NCBI GenBank assembly: GCA_034401795.1
Contig: CM067366.1
Location: 79,865,647-79,929,646, forward strand
Length of the DNA stretch: 64,000 nt
Reading direction: 5' to 3'
Origin: Chaetoderma sp. LZ-2023a
Taxonomy: Eukaryota > Mollusca > Caudofoveata > Chaetodermatida > Chaetodermatidae
The notes under the pieces were generated by a model. That model had not been told where the DNA came from. It did no database searches and saw nothing but the letters and a program-made list of their open reading frames with translations. Positions 54,737-64,000 of the stretch are shown here, piece by piece. The translations under genes and the position numbers were made by a program. Position 1 is the first letter of the stretch. The number at the start of each line of letters is the position of its first letter.

Positions 54737-54766
54737 CTGCTGATTGGGCTAAACAGCCTGTAGCAG
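54737..54766 (-). other. 3' hairpin overlapping the ORF2 stop
   Basis: On the minus strand the outer arms CTGCT/AGCAG enclose the inner arms GGCT/AGCC around GTTT. The ORF2 stop codon TAG begins in the loop and ends in the inner right arm. No long untranslated region remains. Confidence 0.65.
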
Positions 54767-56534
54767 ATCTTCATATTCATCTTCGATAACTTCGATCAAT
54801 TCCTCTTGTACCTGTTGTACATGTGGGTGGATGCGGACGAGTTCAATGGGAAAGTCATTTTTGAACATCTGATCTTTGTAAAACTTGTCGAGTCTTCCCA
54901 TTAAGGTGTTGAGCATATGAACTATGACAACTGACTCAGGTATACCATTCCAGTAGTTTGTCACCCAGATGCTGAAAAATCTCTTCCATGTGTTAGATTT
55001 AAAACGTTGCTTTAGCAGTTTGAAGCTGTGACCTCTCGAGTGGTGTCCATCGTCAGATTACAGCAGCTCCTCACGATTAACATCATAGATCCCATGAACA
55101 TACTTGTAAGTCTCTATTAGGTCACCACGTATGCGCCGCTATATCAAACTGGGAAGATTTAGTGCTTTCAAGCAGTCTTCATATGGACTATCTTTCAGGC
55201 CTGATATCAGTTTTGTAGCGCCACACTGGACATTCTCGATGAGCCAGATTTCTTTTTGTGCATGGGGGGAACCATACCGCATTTCTGCATTCGCGATATG
55301 GCGTCACTAAGCTCTTGTAAAGCCGGATAAGTGTGTTGGCTTCCAGGCAGATAAATGATCTTCGTATCACACCAAGGATCTTGTTGACTTTGTTGACTGC
55401 CATCTCGACATACTGTCTGAATTTTAGATTGTCGTCGACATACACATCCAGGTCCTTTTCATAGGTGGTGCCATCTTGAATGATCTCCTGGCTATTCTCT
55501 ATCATCATATACATCATCTTCGCATTGGATCTGCCTAAGTACATTACTTTACATTTGGATGTATTGAACCGCATTTGCCAGGTGTCTGCCCATTCTTTTA
55601 AGTTGTTACAGTCTGTGTGGAGTTTGTCACGTTCTTCTGTTGTAGCGATTTGTGAAAGAAGCTTAGTATCATCAGCGAACATCTTGACTAAGTTGTGGGC
55701 AACCTGTGGCATGTCGTTAATAAAGCAAATGAACAGTACTGTCCCTAAACCCTTCCCTGGGGGTAACCCACTAAGCACTGGTGACCAGCTTGAACAGGAA
55801 CCATTTATTGATACTCTTTTTCTTCTGTTGTTAAGAAAATCGGCTATCCATCCCAGGACTTCACGTCCAATGCTGTAGTTTCTCAATTTGCTAACCAGTC
55901 TTTGGTGTGGCACAGTGTCAAATGCCTTGACAAAATCTAGTTAGATAACATCCACCACCTCGCCATTATCCACAGCTTGATTATAGAAGTCCAGAGTGTC
56001 CAACAGTTGTGTAATACAGGAATGCCCATTTAGAAAGCCGTGCTGACACTTAGTAATAAAGTCGGACATATTGTGCATAAGCGCGTCTTTGCTGAATAGT
56101 TCCATAATTTTGCAGATGACGGATATTAGACTGACAGGTCTATAATTGCAGGCTGTTGATTTCGTCCCCTTTTTGAATATTGGTGTAATCTGTCCCATCT
56201 TCCAGTCATGTGGTAATGTCTTTTCCCTAAGGGATCCGTTGAACAGTAAGGCTAACGGTTTTCCAATTATTTTGCTGGTCTCTTTTAGAACTCTGGGATG
56301 CAATCCATCTGGGCCTTGGGACTAGGAGACCAGGCGTCTGATGACATCCTCTTCTTTGATGGCGATTTCTTCTAAGTGGTCTAGTGATATGGTATCAGGC
56401 AGCTGAGGAATGCATGTTGTATCTTCATGGGAGAATACACTGGGGAAATATGTGTTCAGTTCCTCTGTCTTTTCTGTATCTGATCTAGTTAACGATCCTT
56501 CTTCACATTCTAGATCCGCTATTCCAGAAGTCAT
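54749..56534 (-). pseudogene. CR1-like ORF2 (RT), frameshifted
   Basis: Segments: 56534-56322 (TSGIADLECEEGSLTRSD, EELNTYFPSVFSHED), 56303-55941 (MHPRVLKETSKIIGKPLALL, NYRPVSLISVICKIME, QHGFLNGHSCITQL), 55913-55188 (PHQRLVSKL, SGLPPGKGLGTVLF with PPGK in place of PQGS, FADDTKLL intact, YEKDLDVYVDDNLKF) and 54964-54749 (TNYWNGIPESVV, ending DEYEDLLQAV). A stop separates the first two segments near 56322, and motif A is broken near 55930. Confidence 0.85.
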
Positions 56535-57017
56535 CTTTAACTTGGACTTTACGTAACTATAGAGGGCCTTTGGGTTAGCTTTAGACTTTTGTGCAACCTC
56601 GCGCTCATAAGTGCATTTCGCCTTTCATACCGCTCACTTCAGCTAATTATAACATTTGGCGTAAGCCTTGTAATCTGCTTCATCGCATGTTGCTCTAAAG
56701 GTGGTGAAAACAAGTCGCTTATTCTTCAATTTCGTCTTGAGTGTGGTTGTCATCCATGGACATCTTTTTTTCTTGGATTTAGGTGAATTCCTTATGGTCT
56801 TACATGGGACACTTATAGTGATGGCATCTAAAATCTTGGTCTTGATTACATTCCATGTCCCCTCTGTGTTCAGGTCATTCAGTAGTAAAGTACTTATTAA
56901 ATTTGTCTGCTATTACTTTTTTGTCATTTATGACTATTATTGTAAATAAACTGCAATGTTTCTGAATTGGTTTTTTTCTTGTTCAGTAAGGACTTAATCA
57001 GTTTCCAGCCTTATGTT

Positions 57018-57300
57018 CCGTAGCAGAGGTGGAAAATAGTTTCAATGGGATGCTCTAACAGAGCGCTCTGCTACAAAACTATTCTAAACGGGACAAGAAT
57101 GTTTGCTAAGAAAATGGTATCCCAGCATCCTTTGCACGACACACTTATGACATAATATATGCCTCTGTGACGTATGACGTGCAATTACGTCACAGTTGGA
57201 AAACATGTTTGCTTTGCATGAGTCACCTCCAAACATGTTTCGTGAACTAGCAGAGCACTCTAACAAAATGTATCGTTCTGTAGCAGAGGCGGAAAACCTC
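57018..57300. repeat. Direct-repeat flanked segment
   Basis: GTAGCAGAGGTGGAAAA at about 57018 and GTAGCAGAGGCGGAAAA at about 57282 flank a segment with GAGCGCTCTGCTAC and AACATGTTT motifs. No gene is evident in 56991-57430. Confidence 0.4.
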
Positions 57301-57429
57301 GCTAATCTAGCAGAGCGGTCCGGAGTGCTTTCCCTATGGAACAGGCTCCGTGTTTCTTTTATATTATTTTTTATTCATCAAATTTATTATGAAAATAATT
57401 TATTTTTTGCTGTTCTAATTATTTGATTA

Positions 57430-58645
57430 TTTAGACTGAGCAAGCCTTCAACTTCAACTTCAACAATTTTCTTGAAATCCCCCCCCCCCCACCCATAAAC
57501 CTGAGGATTATGTGCTACACGTGGGATTTTAGTAAAAGAAACAAAAAGTGCATAATAAAGGAAAAGTGTGCAGTAAAAGAAAGAATAGTTAAAAGATTAA
57601 AAACATAGCTTGTATGGTTACATTGCCTTGTACAGCCTCAGTCTGAATGAGTCAACTGAGGGTGCAACGACAGGAAAGAGGACGTAACCAGGCAGGGCAT
57701 TCCAATCTCTGATTGTCTGATGGAAAAATGAGAATTTGAGGGAGTCCTTGTTGGCTTGTGGAACGATAGATTGGAGATGGTGATTGTTCCTGAAGTGTTG
57801 GTTGTTTGGCACTAGTGATGGTGTTAAGTTTATGTTCACCATGCCAAACTGAATTTTATAAAACATCACGTACTCTGCAGCACATTTTGCGCCTCAGATG
57901 GAGGGTGTGCCAGCCGAGGGTATTCTTCATTTCGGTGACACTGCTGGTGTTATGCCATCTTCTAGTGGCGAATCTAGCTGCCCTATTTTGAACTTTCTCT
58001 ATGGCTTCTCTCCAAACTTTGTGGTGTGGATCCCACACGCCCGCGGCATACTCCGATTTTGGATGGACTAATGCCTTGTATGCCTGGGATTTGGTGTGTG
58101 TTTGCAATACGTAGTGTTCAACAGACAAAATTTAGGTTCTTGCTGGCTTCGCCAACCATGTTGTTTATGGATTTTTTTCATGTCACGTCGTTGGATATTG
58201 TTACGCCTAAATATTTGCTTTCTTGTACTACTTCCAGGACTTTATCATGTAATGTGTATTCATATGTGAGAGGGCTTTTGGGATGTGTCATTCTCATTGT
58301 GAAGCATTTCTTGGTGTTAAACCCCATCAGCCACTTAACTTCCCAGTTTTCTACTGCTGTTAGATCTTGTTGGAGTGTATCTTGATCCATGGAGGATGTT
58401 ATCTCATGGTTCAGGACACAATCATCAGCAAATAGACGAACTTGGCTGTTCTGGACAACTTCTGGTAGATTGTTGATATAAGCTAGGAAGAGGATAGGTC
58501 CTAGTACTGTCCTCTGAGGAACACCACCAGTTACTGGTCTTTCAGAAGAGGTCACACCTAGTAAAACTCTTTGAGTTCGATTTGTTAGGAATTCTTGGAT
58601 CCAATCTAGGGTTTGACCACTGACACCATGCCACCATACCATCTA
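57430..58645 (-). mobile_element. LINE fragment (CR1/L2-like), 5'-truncated
   Basis: Right to left: RT from WHGVSGQTLDWIQEFL to the C-terminal domain at 57618, a short 3' region with a C homopolymer (57480-57491) and a tail of GTTGAA repeats near 57435-57455. Confidence 0.8.
57618..58642 (-). pseudogene. LINE reverse transcriptase palm and C-terminal domain
   Basis: Segment 58642-58178 has GGVPQRTVLGPILFLAYIN, then LFADDCVLNHEI with FADD intact and YLGVTISNDVT. Segment 58128-57856 has KALVHPKSEYAAGVWDPH and VQNRAARFATRRWHN, SVTEMKNTLGWHTLHLRR. Segment 57869-57618 has FFHQTIRDWNALPGYV. PQGS reads PQRT. Two frameshifts separate the segments, so it is inactive. Confidence 0.85.
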
Positions 58646-58659
58646 AATTCTTAGATATT

Positions 58660-59033
58660 AATGTGTCTTAGGGTTAGAATTTTATATTGCTCTTGTTCAA
58701 CTACTCTACCTAGTTTGATTTGTTGTTTTATTCTGTACTGTTCTTGTCCAAATACTCTACCTAGTTTTAGGGTGTTGTTTTATTCTGTCCTTGTATATTT
58801 AATTTTCCCTTGTTTATTACTTGCTTTTATTCTATTTTCGTTTGGTTATTATCCGATTTTAACTATTACCACTACGGTGGGGGCTCCTATCAAGAGGAGG
58901 ATTATACGAACATAACAACAATAACAATAACAACCACCTCAACTTATGGATTAGTCTTTTGCCATACTATAACAAATAACACTGAGGCAATAACAAGTCA
59001 GTGGCTTATGCCTCGTAAAATGATGATAATGAC
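58660..59033 (+). mobile_element. 3' end of the 38-kb CR1-like LINE family
   Basis: GAGGCAATAACAAG...GGCTTATGCCTCGTAAA (58984-59018) and the ATGATGATAATGA tail match the 3' end at 38297-38362 in the opposite orientation. The upstream part to 58660 is probably 3' untranslated sequence of the same copy; I cannot fix its start. Confidence 0.65.
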
Positions 59034-59217
59034 ATTTTAGAAGTTACAGAAAATGCTGTCCACAATGACATTTTAGAAGTTACAGAAAATGCTGTCCAAA
59101 AGAAAACCTGAATAGCAAGTCCCCAAGACCTGATGGAATGCATCCGCGGTTCCTAAAAGTATTAGCATTACCACCTAGTAGGCCATTATGTATGATATAT
59201 AACTATGGTTTGAGTTA
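59031..59217 (+). pseudogene. CR1-like RT N-terminal fragment
   Basis: A 34-bp tandem duplication (ACATTTTAGAAGTTACAGAA...) is followed by a frame reading NSKSPRPDGMHPRFLKVLAL, the first conserved RT block of CR1 elements. It ends near 59217. Confidence 0.65.
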
Positions 59218-59219
59218 GG

Positions 59220-61110
59220 GTTGCACGATATTTCGATTATTCGATTAATCGCGATTATATAATTCAAAATGATCGTGGACGATTATAAAATGAAATAATT
59301 GTGTAATCGCCATGTTGGAATTTTTGTCAGGACACTTTTACGCTTGTGAAACTCTGCTCGCATTACCATCATGGAAACAAACATCCCGCTATCAGCCGAA
59401 TGTGTGAATGATTAAATAAACTAAATAAATAACTGATTTGTTTGTATTGACTCATGATTAGTTTTAGATGAATAAAGATTGTTCACGTGGTCGCTATTTG
59501 TCATTGTTGTTGTAATCACACCCGCTTATCCCGCATTCCCCATTCTCTGAATAGTTATGCGTTAACGGTTTTCCTAAAAAAGTTCTAAAATGATACCACG
59601 GAAATTCAACGCATTTTCTCCCATGAAAAATTCTCACCGCCTATGCCTATGTTTAATGTATACCTCAAAACATCATCGGGGAAGTGAAATTATTTGATTT
59701 GAGTGCCTAAATATTGCGTATCCTTTAATAAAGGTCGTTTATTACATCAAAATTAATCCACAATTTGATATAGAATGGCGTCGCGGAAAAAATACAAATC
59801 ACGTGATTCGCCTCCAATTGAAGAGTTTATTTTAGAGCGAGTACTCGGATATAAATATTCTGGAATCGGTGACTCGGAACTCGGGAATTTCTATATATTA
59901 TCATTGCGTGATAGGAACTGAGTATTATACTGATCTGAATAACGGGTACCCGTTTGATAAACTCACGTTAGCGTATAATATCTCGCGAGAACACGCCACC
60001 TCCCATCGCAAAAGAGCCGCTGGCTCACCAACTTAAGAAGCTGGCTATATTGTCGTTCATAATAATTCAATTTGGATCATTTAATGTTGATTGGCACGCA
60101 TTTTTTCCCGTACTTGTTTGGTACATAAATTTGGTCTTAAAATATATTTTATAAGGAAGCTATTTAATCACGCCAAGACTGTTTTAAGCGCATTTTGACT
60201 ACACAAGTTTAGAGTAAACTTTATTATATCTTGAACATACGTGGCCTACTATTAGTATTAATCTAATAGGTGGTCGAGATTTACAAATCCGAGGCCTGTA
60301 TTGACTTCTAGAGGGGCCGGAAATGTATCAGGGCAGAGATCGGTCTGAAGTAGACACACCCTGTGACACGATTGTTATTATTATACACGTTGTTCTTACA
60401 AATTTTCCTATACAATCTGCTGAGTTAGGGGGTGGGCTTCTAAATACAGAGTTTTGCCATTTTGAAACTGCTAAGAAATCATTGGAGCTCACATGTCAAA
60501 GTTAGGGGGGGAAGGGGGGGGGCTTCCATTAGAGCATAGGCTACAATTAAGCGAAATACGGTGTCTTCCGTTTTCCGTCTAGAAATATCTTGATACATTC
60601 CTTTATTTGCAATCGGGAACTGGCGTATTCTGTCCATGTATGTATACCCATTGTAGATATGGGATTGTCTTGTGGGAAGTCATGACCCCGCTGGACATCT
60701 TATATGCACGAGTAAGTCCCGAGTAAAAAAACCTGAGCCTGAATACCAGGCGAGCTAATAGACTATGTCACCATGTATATTAAGGTGTACCGATCAGCGG
60801 TTACTAGCAATGATCATCATCTATACTTAGATATATTACCAGCATCTTATTATTTGGATATATATTATCAGCACTGAATAACTGGTACCGTTTATAGCGT
60901 CCTTGTAAGAGGAATGCGTACATTATCAGAGAATGTATACATTATCAGTGTTGGACATGTATGCACTGTCAGGGAGTGTACGTACATTATCAAAATTGGC
61001 AAGATGATTAGCGTCTAGCCGGAATCAGATGAAATATGACATACGGAAGCAGTTAGTTACAATGGCGATCTATATTCTCACGAAAGCTTGAGAAAATGAA
61101 CCGAGAAGTA
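59220..61110. other. Unassigned region
   Basis: No gene or family recognised. A G-rich patch (runs of seven and nine G) lies at 60504-60521. Confidence 0.4.
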
Positions 61111-61162
61111 AACAATCAGAATAAGGAGAATGGTAACTTGTTTACCGATCATTCATCATTTG

Positions 61163-61460
61163 GACAGATTCATAAGCAGTAGCCGAAAAGTAATCACTCA
61201 AGACTAAGAAGAATGGTAACTTGTTTACCGGTCATTCGTCATTCTGACAGATTCATAGATGTTAGGTACACAAATCGAAACTTGTCATCAAACCCATCAT
61301 TCGTCACTCTGACAGATTCATGGATGTTGGGTACACAAATCAAAACTTGTCATCAAACCCATCATTCGTCATTCTGACAGATTCATGGATGTTGGGTACA
61401 CAAATCGATACTTGGTATCAAACTGACCATTCGTCATTCGGACAGATTCATAGGCATAGA
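61163..61460 (+). repeat. 65-bp tandem repeats in presumed U3
   Basis: GACAGATTCAT starts units at 61163, 61246, 61311, 61376 and 61441: the first spacing is 83 bp, then three of 65 bp. Each later unit has GTACACAAATC and CTTGTCATCAAAC. Such arrays in U3 often act as enhancers; here that is inference. Confidence 0.8.
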
Positions 61461-61557
61461 TACACAAATCGAGACTTGTCGTCAAACAAGATAAGTCATT
61501 CTGTCATAAAAGGCAGCTGGAATTTTAGAGAACAACAAGATATAAAAAACTAAGATT

Positions 61558-61570
61558 GTATATAAGCGGG
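61558..61570 (+). promoter_or_regulatory. TATA box of LTR
   Basis: GTATATAAGCGGG, upstream of TTTCAGTC at about 61578-61585, where transcription may start. The AATAAA at 61774 lies ~200 nt downstream. Confidence 0.55.
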
Positions 61571-62069
61571 ACTTTAACTTTCAGTCGGGGTTCGGTCCGG
61601 TCTCTAACGTTGAAAGTTCTTAGGAAAAGATTAGCGTTGTAAAGTAGAACTTAGTGAAACGAAGTACGATACCTGGTAAAGCTTCGAGTCAAATTGATAA
61701 GTTTATTGTAACTACAGTAGTAACAGTAAAAGTTACTTTTTGTTGAAAATATTATACAGTTAAAAACACAGTAAATAAAAGTATCACCCTGTGATTTCGC
61801 TACAAGGCAAGAGTTTGTGTCTTTGATAAAGTTACTATGTTATCTATGGAAGATCACCGTAGCGTACCATCATCTTCAGAATAGCATAGTCAGATCAGGC
61901 CTAGATACGAATACAAATACCGTGAATTCTACCTACACACGAGGCGAGCCCGTATCGATCACTTTCGTCGTCGGTAAGACTGGTTGTCGCAGCAACCACA
62001 CATACAGGCCTTACCGAAGTCGTAGGTGACCACAGTCATTAGAATCAAGAAGACATCAGAAATCTTCAG

Positions 62070-62089
62070 TGGCGAGCCTGCCAGGATTC
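62070..62089 (+). other. tRNA primer-binding site
   Basis: TGGCGAGCCTGCCAGGATTC follows the LTR-ending CA by one base. Its complement reads like a tRNA 3' end: T-loop GAAT, stem CCTGG, a 7-nt acceptor strand, a discriminator base and CCA. The tRNA identity is unresolved. Confidence 0.6.
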
Positions 62090-62342
62090 AGAGTAACCAG
62101 ACACAGTGAGTACATAATATATGACCCAAGCGGACCGGCCGGGCATAGTAGTACTGAAAGACCTGGGAGACCGAGTGCAAACATTCATAGCGACGGCCAA
62201 GCTGTCAGCCAGTACGACAGTAACCCAACACCGAGAGTACGGTGATAAATTTTCAGTGAAAGTAACGACCGACGTAAAGTACCCAGACCAACCCAGACTC
62301 CAGCCAGTGACCGTCAGTTTGCTGTACCATTAGTCCCGCAAA

Positions 62343-63974
62343 ATGGTGCGACCACCACAAAACCCAACCGACCCAGGACTACCGCCGACCGACCGACCTC
62401 GGGTCGAGCTGAGACCCGAAACGATGGCAGCCATGCAGACCATGGGTGCGGCGATGGCGGAGGCGATTGTAGACGGCAGCAATCGCCGATAGACAGAGCG
62501 GGTGTGTCGACGTGAAATACGGGACAACGTGTCCCGCATCCAACCCTGTGACGGGGTAGTACCAGAGGAGGTACGGACATTCTTAGACGAGACGAGACGC
62601 GCCTGTGTCGCCAATGATGGGCGACTGGCCGGGATACCTGCCTATGTGGTAGTCAGGGCGGCGCGGGGACCACTAGCCCGAGCCCTGGATGGTTTCTTGG
62701 CGGGGAAAGCCCGGGAGGACATTACGTTTGAGGAGCTTAGGGAGTATGTGACCCTGAACTTCGTGTCAGCCAACGAGGGAGAGCGCATCAAGTATGATCT
62801 TGAGGGGGTCCGGCAAAGGCACAATGAGACCATTGTCACTTTCAACCGAAGGTACAGAGAACTGAGCAGCCGGGCCTATCCACAGGAGAATGACGACAAT
62901 CGTCGTACCATACTGGGAATCTACCTGAGGGCGTTGGCTGATCGTAGCCTGAGCAAACGAATCATCCAGAAGCGCACGACCACCTTGAACCGAGCTATCG
63001 AAATAGCTGAAGAAGAGGCAGTGTGTGACGACTTGCTGCAAGCGATGAAGATCGATAGCGGTCATCATCGAGAGGAGAGAATGGAGGTGGATATGCTAGA
63101 ATCGACAGAGGAACAGGAATTAGGATCCATGGTCAAGACACTGAAAAGACAGACTGCCCAACAGAGCAAGATGATAGAACAACTGTGTGGCTTGGTCAGA
63201 GACCTTCAGTTACAGCAGCAGAAGCCAGTGGCTGGGGCCGCCCAGCCCACGAAAGAGACAGCCGTGCAGGCAAAGCAACGCGCCCCACCCTCGCCCCAAC
63301 CAGTCAGAATGGGACGAGAATTGCAGCACATTACCTGCTATAATTTTGGCCGGGTCGGCCATTACAAAAGTGACTGCCGCCAAACGGCACAGCCGCGGGA
63401 GAATACTAATAGACAGGCTGCCCAGCGACCCCGACAGCCATGACGGGCGCCGCCCATGACCTGTTCCCAGTGCGGGAGAGAAGGACACATGGCCCAGAAT
63501 TGTTTTGGGGTATACATGACCCGACAGACGACTCCGACCGTAACGACGAAATGTTTTGGGTGTAATCAGAATGGACACTTCGTTAAGGATTGTCCGCATG
63601 GCGTGCGCGGCCAGCGCAGAGAACCACCGACCGGACAGATAGATCGACCGTTGGAACGACGAGCGGTGAAGCGTCCACGTGAAGAAGAGAATTGGGACAT
63701 GGAAATCGATGCAATAAATGACCGACAGACGAACGTACGAACGACGCCACGAGAATGTTCCCGCAACTACAGAAAGGACATAAACAATCAGATGCGCGTG
63801 GGAGAAGATTATATTGATCGTGACGGTTTTATTTTAACGAGTGAAAATACCGATGCACATGGCCGTTATTCAGACGGTATCAGAAATAATGCATCGAATC
63901 ATAGGCACAGTTACGCCGAAGTGGTTAATAGACGAAGGAGCCCGGGAAACGACGACGGAGAGAGCCGTTGGTGA
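62343..63974 (+). pseudogene. LTR retrotransposon gag with two in-frame stops
   Basis: One reading frame of 544 codons runs from the ATG at 62343 to the stop at 63972, broken by TAG at 62490 and TGA at 63441. The first part has a capsid-like helical region (about 62520-63020: YVVVRAARGPLARALDGFL, EELREYVTLNF, ...TIVTFNRRYREL), a charged coiled-coil-like stretch and a knuckle whose second Cys is Phe (CYNFGRVGHYKSDC). After the TGA come two good CCHC knuckles, CSQCGREGHMAQNC and CFGCNQNGHFVKDC, then a basic tail. Gag forms the particle and binds the RNA. Whether the stops are decay or read-through cannot be told from this copy. Confidence 0.75.
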
Positions 63975-64000
63975 GATCACCGACCGAGCGGTTCTTAATC

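Larger units (their letters stand above)
54721..56990 (-). mobile_element. CR1-like LINE, ORF2 only
   Basis: Right to left: linker from about 56990 (KKKRCPWMTTTLK..., FTTFRATCDEADYKAYAKCY), then RT in three frame segments, to a stop inside a 3' hairpin at 54737-54766. No endonuclease N-terminus or ORF1 is visible. It lies back to back with the preceding LINE's 5' part. Confidence 0.85.
61110..64000 (+). mobile_element. LTR retrotransposon, 5' portion
   Basis: Signals in order: tandem repeats, TATA box (61558-61570), AATAAA (61774-61779), a probable LTR end CA at 62068, a primer-binding site at 62070-62089 and a gag frame with CCHC knuckles from 62343. Pol and the 3' LTR lie outside the window. 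I could not fix the left LTR boundary. Gag size and knuckles suggest a Metaviridae (gypsy-like) element. Confidence 0.75.

Noticed and set aside
61163..61460. Regularly spaced repeats resembling a CRISPR array
   Set aside because: The whole 65-bp unit repeats with no unique spacers, and the context is an animal LTR element.

Overview
This is an animal nuclear genome window, AT-rich and packed with transposable elements. It holds one recognisable host gene with spliced exons (GT/AG borders, matching phases). CR1-type LINEs, DIRS elements, TTAA- and TA-flanked MITEs and a Metaviridae-like gag suggest a marine invertebrate, perhaps a lophotrochozoan; the taxon is inference. There is no sign of bacterial organisation, CRISPR, rRNA or tRNA genes.

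Host gene (3938-28170, minus strand): six exons assembled by hand encode the last ~492 residues of mitochondrial Xaa-Pro aminopeptidase 3 (XPNPEP3, M24B family). All five metal ligands and the stop codon are present; the first exon was not found. Its introns run from 0.87 to about 12 kb and are filled with repeats, including a complete 7.1 kb DIRS retrotransposon in the largest one.

DIRS elements: copy 1 (11532-18643) has open frames for a gag-like protein, RT-RNase H-methyltransferase-like and tyrosine recombinase, 142-bp inverted terminal repeats, and a 102-bp internal complementary region that is the exact reverse complement of its two joined ends. Copy 2 (29915-37033) is full length but frameshifted, with a damaged recombinase. 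It interrupts a dispersed repeat whose halves can be rejoined without a target duplication.

MITEs and satellites (1-38 kb): four foldback families recur. One is a CCTTTCC...GGAAAGG family with a central hairpin, two have TTAA ends, and one is a 560-bp TA-flanked palindrome. There are also an 18-bp minisatellite, ~150-bp and ~348-bp tandem arrays, and a perfect 42-bp-arm hairpin.

LINE graveyard (38-59 kb): at least seven degraded non-LTR elements lie end to end or nested. One CR1 element carries a PHD-like finger and an SGNH esterase in ORF1. Several have a 3' hairpin followed by a short tandem tail.

Right edge (61.1-64 kb): the 5' part of an LTR retrotransposon, with tandem repeats in the presumed U3, TATA box, polyadenylation signal, primer-binding site and a gag frame with two in-frame stops. 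It runs off the window.
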